This document shows, piece after piece, positions 58,983 through 64,000 of a stretch of 64,000 nt of DNA. The DNA is taken from the NCBI GenBank assembly GCA_031362985.1, contig JANLTO010000030.1, positions 124,001 through 188,000 on the forward strand, written 5' to 3'. Within the stretch, counting starts at the first letter, position 1. Each line of letters starts with the position of its first letter. The notes beneath the pieces are model-generated. The model ran no database searches. It was given only the letters and a program-made list of their open reading frames with translations, and was not told the origin of the DNA. This DNA is from SHZL01 sp031362985. GTDB taxonomy: Bacteria; Pseudomonadota; Gammaproteobacteria; Xanthomonadales; SZUA-36. The translations under genes were made by a program, and so were the position numbers.

Positions 58983-60362
58983 ATGAGCTTACCGGCAACC
59001 GCCACACATGTGCGCCTCGCGGACAATTGGGCCAGTTCCGTGCGGGCTGCAGTTCCAGGCAGCGGTCCGGAGTGGCTGCAAGTTCTACGTGACCGTGCCG
59101 CACAGGAATTTCTCCGCGGTGGGCTACCTGGAAACAAGGACGAGGCCTGGAAATACACCTCTCTGCGGCGACTCGAAGACCTGCGCCCGGAGCTGGGTAC
59201 AGGTCCCTTGACTGGAGCAGGGCCTGCGTGGCCGTCTCCCCTGGTCACTGATGGGGGTTTTGGTTTTCACGTGCACAATGGCCGCGTGCAGGGATTTGAC
59301 GGCAACACTCCGGCTGGAGTGAGCATGATGCCGATGGAACAGGCTCTCAGGGGACCGGATTCGCCTTTGCTGCAGCGCTTGCGCTCACTGCTGGAAAAAG
59401 TTGAAGTCCAGGGTCGGGCGCGCGCGTTCGAGGCACTCAATACCGCCTTGCTGGATCATGGTGTCCTCGTGCATGTGGCTGCCGGGGTCGATGCCGGGCT
59501 CTGCCTGGTGCAATGGGCGCAAGGTGCCAGCCCGCGCTCCGGCATGGATAATTTCCGCCTGATCCTGATGCTGGAGCCCGGTGCGCAGCTAAGCCTGGTG
59601 GAACAGTACCTGGGCCTGGCTGAGCCGCTAGAGGAAGGTGCCGCAGCGCCCACCGCGGCCCATGCGCTGAGCCTGGTGCTGCAGCTTGATTTGGCTGCTG
59701 ACTCGGTTCTGGATCACGTCATGCTGCAAAACGAAACCGCACAAAATATTCTGTTGACCAGTAGCGTAGTACACCAGGGCGCAGGCAGTTCTTACCAGTT
59801 CACAGGCTTTGACCTTGGGGGGGGCCTGGTCCGCCACGCTATTACCTGCCACCTTGCTGGGACAGGAGCCAGCACCACACTCAACGGCGCATTCCTCGGC
59901 GATGGTTCGCGCCACGTTGACTACCACGTGTGCGTGGAGCACCTGGCTCTTGATTGTTCCAGTGAGCAGTTTTTTCGTGGCGTGCTGGGCGGACACAGCC
60001 GCGGTGTTTTCAACGGCAAAGCCTTAATTCAGCGCGGCGCTGATGGTTCAAGGGTGCGGCAATCAAATGCCAATCTGCTGCTTTCCGGGTTTGCAGAAAT
60101 CGATACCAAGCCTGAATTGGAAATTTATGCAGATGAGGTTGAAGCCAGCCATGGCGCCACCGTGGGCCAGCTTGATGAACAGGCGGTTTTTTACCTTCGC
60201 AGCCGTGGACTCAATGAAGGAGATGCCCGGCGCATGCTGAGTTCCGCATTCTGTTGTTCAGTCACGTCGCGACTAAAAGATGCCGGGCTGGCAGGGCAGA
60301 TCAACCGCTTACTGGAGGCGGCGATGCCAAAAGCTGATTCGCTAGTGCAGGAGGCTCCCTAA
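58983..60362 (+). CDS. sufD: Fe-S cluster assembly protein SufD
   Basis: SufD is the partner of SufB in the scaffold. The 459-residue protein (E. coli 423) has the N-terminal FLRGGLPGNKDEAWKYTSLRRLED, a SufBD core with FRLILMLEPGAQLSLVEQYLGL, and the C-terminal RGVFNGKALIQRGADGSRVRQSNANLLLS. The conserved KPELEIYADEVEASHGATVGQLDEQAVFYLRSRGL contains the histidine in SHGATVG implicated in cluster assembly. It lies 15 bases after sufC and just before sufS. Confidence 0.95.
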   Translation: MSLPATATHVRLADNWASSVRAAVPGSGPEWLQVLRDRAAQEFLRGGLPGNKDEAWKYTSLRRLEDLRPELGTGPLTGAGPAWPSPLVTDGGFGFHVHNGRVQGFDGNTPAGVSMMPMEQALRGPDSPLLQRLRSLLEKVEVQGRARAFEALNTALLDHGVLVHVAAGVDAGLCLVQWAQGASPRSGMDNFRLILMLEPGAQLSLVEQYLGLAEPLEEGAAAPTAAHALSLVLQLDLAADSVLDHVMLQNETAQNILLTSSVVHQGAGSSYQFTGFDLGGGLVRHAITCHLAGTGASTTLNGAFLGDGSRHVDYHVCVEHLALDCSSEQFFRGVLGGHSRGVFNGKALIQRGADGSRVRQSNANLLLSGFAEIDTKPELEIYADEVEASHGATVGQLDEQAVFYLRSRGLNEGDARRMLSSAFCCSVTSRLKDAGLAGQINRLLEAAMPKADSLVQEAP

Positions 60363-60363
60363 C

Positions 60364-61647
60364 ATGACGCAGCAATCGCAGCAGGCAATGGCAGGCTCGC
60401 CAGCACTGGCACGTGCTTCGGCGCGTCTGGATGTCGAGCGCGTGCGGCAGGATTTCCCGATACTGGCACGCGAAGTTCACGGCCAGCCGCTGGTGTATCT
60501 CGATACGGCCGCTTCCGCACAACGGCCTCTGGCCGTAATCGAAGCCACCGAGAGCTTCTATCGCTTGCACAACGCCAACGTGCATCGTGGAGTGCACCTG
60601 CTCAGCCAGGAAGCGACCGATGCCTTTGAGGCTGCGCGCCACGCCCTGGTCGGGTTCATCAACGCCGGTTCTGGCAGGGAAGTGATTTTCACTCGCGGCA
60701 CCACCGAGTCAATCAACCTGGTGGCACAGAGTTTTGTGCGGCCCCGCGTGGGTCCCGGAGATGAAATTGTTATCACCCACATGGAACACCACTCCAATAT
60801 CGTTCCCTGGCAGATGGTATGCGAGCAGACCGGCGCCAGCCTGCGGGTCGTGCCGATTGATGCACGGGGTGAGCTGAGGCTGGATGAACTGGAAGCCATG
60901 TTGTCGGGGCGTGTCAAGATGTTGGGATTGGCGCATATCTCCAACGCGTTGGGCACCGTCAACCCGGTAAAACACGTCTGTGAATTGGCTCGCCGCCAGG
61001 GTGTGCCGGTGCTGGTTGACGGCGCGCAGGCGATGCCACACGGGGCCGTGGATGTGCAGGCCCTGGGTTGTGATTTTTATTGTTTTTCCGGGCACAAGAT
61101 GTATGGCCCGACCGGTATCGGCGCGCTGTGGGCCGCGGAACAGACCCTGGAGAACATGCCTCCCTGGCAGGGTGGCGGGGAGATGATTCGCAAAGTCACT
61201 TTTGAAAAGACCGAATACAACGACTTGCCGTCCAAGTTTGAAGCAGGCACGCCCAATATCGCGGGTGCTGTCGGTCTGGGGGCAGCGGTGGCCTACCTCA
61301 AATCCCTGGGTATGGATGCAATTGCACAACATGAAAAGGAACTGCTGGAATATGCCACGGGCAAGCTTGAGGCCATTGCAGGCCTGAGGATCATTGGTAC
61401 GGCGCGGCACAAGGCCGGTGTGATCAGTTTTACCCTCGAAGGGGTGCATCCGCATGACCTGGGAACCCTGATTGATCACTTTGGGATTGCCCTGCGCACC
61501 GGGCATCATTGCGCCATGCCGGTGATGCAGTTCTTCAATGTGCCCGCTACTGCCCGGGCATCATTCGGCCTCTACAACACACTGGCGGAAATCGATGTAC
61601 TGGCCAACGCCATTGAACGAGTGCGCAGCATGGTGATCGAGGCGTAA
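60364..61647 (+). CDS. sufS: Cysteine desulfurase SufS
   Basis: SufS takes sulfur from cysteine and gives it to the Suf scaffold. The 427-residue type II desulfurase has the PLP-binding Lys245 in CFSGHKMYGPTGIGALW, a PLP-contact segment VDGAQAMPHGAVDVQ, and the active cysteine at about 383 in RTGHHCAMPVMQFF. E. coli SufS has 406 residues; the N-terminal 15-20 residues here are extra. It normally needs SufE or SufU as sulfur acceptor, and neither is present in the window. It converges on parC. Confidence 0.96.
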   Translation: MTQQSQQAMAGSPALARASARLDVERVRQDFPILAREVHGQPLVYLDTAASAQRPLAVIEATESFYRLHNANVHRGVHLLSQEATDAFEAARHALVGFINAGSGREVIFTRGTTESINLVAQSFVRPRVGPGDEIVITHMEHHSNIVPWQMVCEQTGASLRVVPIDARGELRLDELEAMLSGRVKMLGLAHISNALGTVNPVKHVCELARRQGVPVLVDGAQAMPHGAVDVQALGCDFYCFSGHKMYGPTGIGALWAAEQTLENMPPWQGGGEMIRKVTFEKTEYNDLPSKFEAGTPNIAGAVGLGAAVAYLKSLGMDAIAQHEKELLEYATGKLEAIAGLRIIGTARHKAGVISFTLEGVHPHDLGTLIDHFGIALRTGHHCAMPVMQFFNVPATARASFGLYNTLAEIDVLANAIERVRSMVIEA

Positions 61648-61696
61648 GCGTCGCGAGTCGACCTCTGTCCCGCGTTGGGTAAGCGGGATTCCAGCT

Positions 61697-64000
61697 TCAG
61701 CTTGCTTCTGTGTGGCTGGCTGTCGCCTGGCCCGGAGCTTGGCCAGGAGTTTGACCAGAAACTTGACCCGGGGCGTTGTTTTGGGCCAGTTCAATCTTTG
61801 TCACCCTTTGGAATCCTCGCGGCAGTTTGCGTCCGCGCAAAGCCCGGTCGCCCCTGAAGTTGTCAATGTCTTTTTCCGCCATGCGCAGGTAGCGCTGGCC
61901 GGCCCACACGAGGATTTCGTCTTTTTCGCCCATGACGATGAGCCCCATAACACTTTCTTCACCGCTTTTCAGCCGTTTCGGCGGCACGTTGATCAGCTTG
62001 TTGCCCTTGCCTTTGCCCAGTTCCGGAACATCACCCAGTGGAAAGGCCAGCATGTACCCATCGGAAGTCACGCAGACCACGGTACTGGAGGTTTGCGGGT
62101 CAATTACCGCCGGGGCCAATGGAATGGAACCGGCTGGCAGGGACAGCATGGCCTTGCCGGCTTTCATGCGGCTGTAAAGGTTCTCCAGTTGCGTGACAAA
62201 CCCGTAGCCATAGGAACTGGCAAGCAGGATTTTCTGCTGGCCAGGTCCCGCCAGGCAGTACAGGAAGGCAGAGCCATCAGGCGTGCTGAACTTGGTGCTG
62301 AGGGGTTCGCCCAGTCCGCGGGCAGAAGGCAGCGTATGCGCGGGCAGGGCATAGGCACGGCCGGTGGCGTCGATGAACACGGCCTGTTCCGAGCTGCGTC
62401 CGCGCGCGCTGTGCAGGAATTCGTCACCCGCGCGGTAACTGAGAGCGGCCGCATCGATGTCATGTCCCTTGGCGAGACGCACCCAGCCGGATCGGGACAG
62501 AACGATGGTCACCGGTTCGGACGCCACCAGGTCTTCCTGTTTCAATGCCTGCGCAGTTTCACGGGTAACGATGATGGAGCGTCGTGCATCGCCGTAAGCT
62601 GCGGCATCTTCATTGAGTTCTTTCTTGATCAGGGTCTTGAGCCGGGCTTTTGATCCCAGCGTAGTTTCCAGTGAACGGCGCTCTTCCTCAAGCTCTGCCT
62701 GTTCACCACGGATCTTTATTTCCTCCAGTTTGGCGAGGTGGCGCAGTTTCAGTTCGAGGATGGCTTCGGCCTGGGTACCGCTGAGCTCGAAACGTTCCAT
62801 CAGGACTGGTTTGGGTTCATCTTCACTGCGGATGATGCGGATGACTTCGTCGATATTGAGGAAAGCAATCATCAAGCCAGCCAGGATGTGCAGCCGGTCG
62901 ACCACCTGGTCGAGGCGGTATTCGAGGCGGCGCACGACCGTGTCCATGCGGAAGGACAGCCATTCCTTGAGCAGGCCGCGCAAGTCCATTACCTGCGGCT
63001 TGCCGTTGACGCCAATGATGTTCAGGTTGACGCGGTAGGTGCGCTCCAGCTCCGTCGTGGCAAACAGGTGATTCATCAATTGCTCGAGATCCACCCGGTT
63101 GGAACGCGGCACTATGACCAGGCGCGTAGGGTCCTCGTGGTCGGATTCATCGCGCAGGTCTTCGACCATAGGCAGTTTCTTGGCCTGCATCTGCTGCGCA
63201 ATTTGCTCGAGGATCTTGGAAGGCGACACCTGATAGGGCAAAGCGGTGATGACGATTTCGCCGTTTTCCTTTTCCCAAACGGCGCGCATACGAACCGAAC
63301 CATTGCCGGTTTCATAGATTTTGCGCAGGTCCTCAGCGGGTGAAATGATTTCTGCATCCGTGGGGAAGTCCGGCCCCTGGATGTGTTCGCAGAGTTCGGC
63401 AATCGTAGCCTTGGGTTCGTCCAGCAGGCGGATACAGGCGCTTACCACTTCGCGCAGATTATGTGGCGGGATGTCAGTTGACATGCCCACGGCAATTCCC
63501 GTGCTGCCATTGAGCAAGACATTTGGCAGGCGGGATGGCAGCAGTGTGGGTTCCTTCAACGTGCCGTCGAAATTAGGCGCCCATTCAACCGTGCCCATAG
63601 CCAGTTCTGAAAGAAGACTGCGGGCGTAGGCCGTGAGTCTCGATTCGGTATAGCGCATGGCAGCAAACGATTTGGGATCGTCAGGCGAACCAAAATTCCC
63701 CTGCCCGTCCACCAGAGGATAACGAAAGGCGAACGGCTGGGCCATCAGCACCATGGCTTCGTAGCAGGCGGAATCTCCATGCGGATGGAATTTGCCAATG
63801 ACGTCGCCCACGGTACGGGCTGATTTCTTGTGCTTGGAAGCGGCGCTCAGGCCAAGTTCGCTCATGGCATAGATGATGCGCCGCTGCACCGGCTTGAGAC
63901 CGTCGCCGATGTGCGGCAAGGCGCGGTCCAGCACGACGTACATGGAGTAATCCAGGTAAGCTTTCTCGGCGTAGTCCTTGAGCGGAACGCGTTCGTAATC
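61697..64000 (-). CDS. parC: DNA topoisomerase IV subunit A ParC (N-terminus beyond the window)
   Basis: ParC is the DNA-cleaving subunit of topoisomerase IV, which separates linked daughter chromosomes. The frame is open to the right edge, giving 767 residues. It begins DYERVPLKDYAEKAYLDYSM, close to the true N-terminus. The catalytic tyrosine is in AMRYTESRL and the quinolone-resistance region reads GKFHPHGDSACYEAM with the usual serine. The later part is the GyrA-type beta-pinwheel (from about 500: ALKQEDLVASEPVTIVLSRSGWVR, FLHSARGRSSEQAVFID) that distinguishes ParC from GyrA together with the length. The C-terminus ends in a low-complexity tail with PGQ repeats. Confidence 0.95.
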   Translation of the reverse strand, partial: DYERVPLKDYAEKAYLDYSMYVVLDRALPHIGDGLKPVQRRIIYAMSELGLSAASKHKKSARTVGDVIGKFHPHGDSACYEAMVLMAQPFAFRYPLVDGQGNFGSPDDPKSFAAMRYTESRLTAYARSLLSELAMGTVEWAPNFDGTLKEPTLLPSRLPNVLLNGSTGIAVGMSTDIPPHNLREVVSACIRLLDEPKATIAELCEHIQGPDFPTDAEIISPAEDLRKIYETGNGSVRMRAVWEKENGEIVITALPYQVSPSKILEQIAQQMQAKKLPMVEDLRDESDHEDPTRLVIVPRSNRVDLEQLMNHLFATTELERTYRVNLNIIGVNGKPQVMDLRGLLKEWLSFRMDTVVRRLEYRLDQVVDRLHILAGLMIAFLNIDEVIRIIRSEDEPKPVLMERFELSGTQAEAILELKLRHLAKLEEIKIRGEQAELEEERRSLETTLGSKARLKTLIKKELNEDAAAYGDARRSIIVTRETAQALKQEDLVASEPVTIVLSRSGWVRLAKGHDIDAAALSYRAGDEFLHSARGRSSEQAVFIDATGRAYALPAHTLPSARGLGEPLSTKFSTPDGSAFLYCLAGPGQQKILLASSYGYGFVTQLENLYSRMKAGKAMLSLPAGSIPLAPAVIDPQTSSTVVCVTSDGYMLAFPLGDVPELGKGKGNKLINVPPKRLKSGEESVMGLIVMGEKDEILVWAGQRYLRMAEKDIDNFRGDRALRGRKLPRGFQRVTKIELAQNNAPGQVSGQTPGQAPGQATASHTEAS
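61725..61772 (-). repeat. Four in-frame 12-bp units in the parC 3' end
   Basis: On the plus strand GCCTGGCCCGGA, GCTTGGCCAGGA, GTTTGACCAGAA and ACTTGACCCGGG follow each other at 61725-61772, encoding the PGQ-type tail (PGQVSGQTPGQAPGQA). The period is a multiple of three, so the frame is kept. Confidence 0.8.

Noticed and set aside
1..64000. tRNA or rRNA genes, CRISPR arrays, prophage, transposases, riboswitches
   Set aside because: None was recognised on either strand. The intergenic gaps are mostly shorter than 250 bases, and those examined hold only promoters, palindromes or short repeats.

Overview
The window is 64 kb of densely packed chromosomal core genome from a non-enteric gammaproteobacterium. 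The gene neighbourhoods are the main evidence: ibaG-murA divergent from kdsD-kdsC-lptC-lptA-lptB-rpoN-hpf-ptsN; purM-purN-DUF3108 divergent from DUF2066-CDP-alcohol transferase-hda; amgK-murU; pilS; mrcB; and a sufR-sufB-sufC-sufD-sufS operon. An HPr kinase (hprK), an EIIA-Man protein and a complete EI/HPr pair sit inside the rpoN cluster, an arrangement known from Xanthomonas-like and beta-proteobacterial genomes. I cannot name the genus from sequence alone. I saw no tRNA or rRNA gene, CRISPR array, prophage or insertion sequence.

Layout. 1-615: 5' part of a PilS-like sensor kinase (minus strand). 941-4662: sucC-sucD-nadE. 4723-7351: bamD, divergent from rluD-pgeF. 7412-10689: an L-threonine aldolase followed by an octaheme cytochrome c carrying HEAT and TPR repeats (minus). 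10819-16961: hrpA-relA. 17065-21573: a 1502-residue three-module glycosyltransferase (minus). 21709-27268: mrcB (PBP1b), a TPR lipoprotein, a YoaA/DinG-like helicase and tsaB. 27281-41892: one long minus-strand block that reads, in transcription order, kdsD-kdsC-lptC-lptA-lptB-rpoN-hpf-ptsN-hprK-rapZ-EIIA-HPr-EI-mgtE and then an 818-residue two-module glycosyltransferase. 42055-43573: ibaG-murA. 43389-46127: purM-purN-DUF3108 (minus), the last of which runs 185 bases into the 3' end of murA. 46228-49346: DUF2066, CDP-alcohol phosphatidyltransferase, hda and a short AMP nucleosidase. 49378-51150: an unrecognised 590-residue lipoprotein. 51214-54188: the three-subunit proton-translocating transhydrogenase. 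54259-55964: amgK-murU peptidoglycan recycling. 56176-61647: the suf operon. 61697-64000: parC, running off the right edge.

Functionally, much of the window serves the cell envelope: Kdo synthesis and LPS transport (kdsD, kdsC, lptCAB), peptidoglycan synthesis and recycling (murA, mrcB, amgK, murU, pgeF), outer-membrane protein assembly (bamD) and surface glycans (two glycosyltransferases). A second theme is metabolic signalling: nitrogen/carbon PTS with HprK and RapZ, RelA, and ribosome hibernation (hpf). A third is redox and Fe-S biology: suf, pntAB, an octaheme cytochrome and an Fe-S helicase.

No obviously new multi-gene system stands out. The most unusual signal is non-coding. Short degenerate tandem direct repeats with a 12-18 bp period, most often 13-14 bp, occur in the leaders or spacers of sucC, sufR, sufC, pntA2, relA and mgtE, and as in-frame 12-15 bp duplications inside three coding regions. 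Other items are a 34-bp palindrome found twice at convergent gene ends, a perfect 18-bp dyad just upstream of mrcB, and a 21-bp dyad at the suf promoter that is probably the SufR operator.
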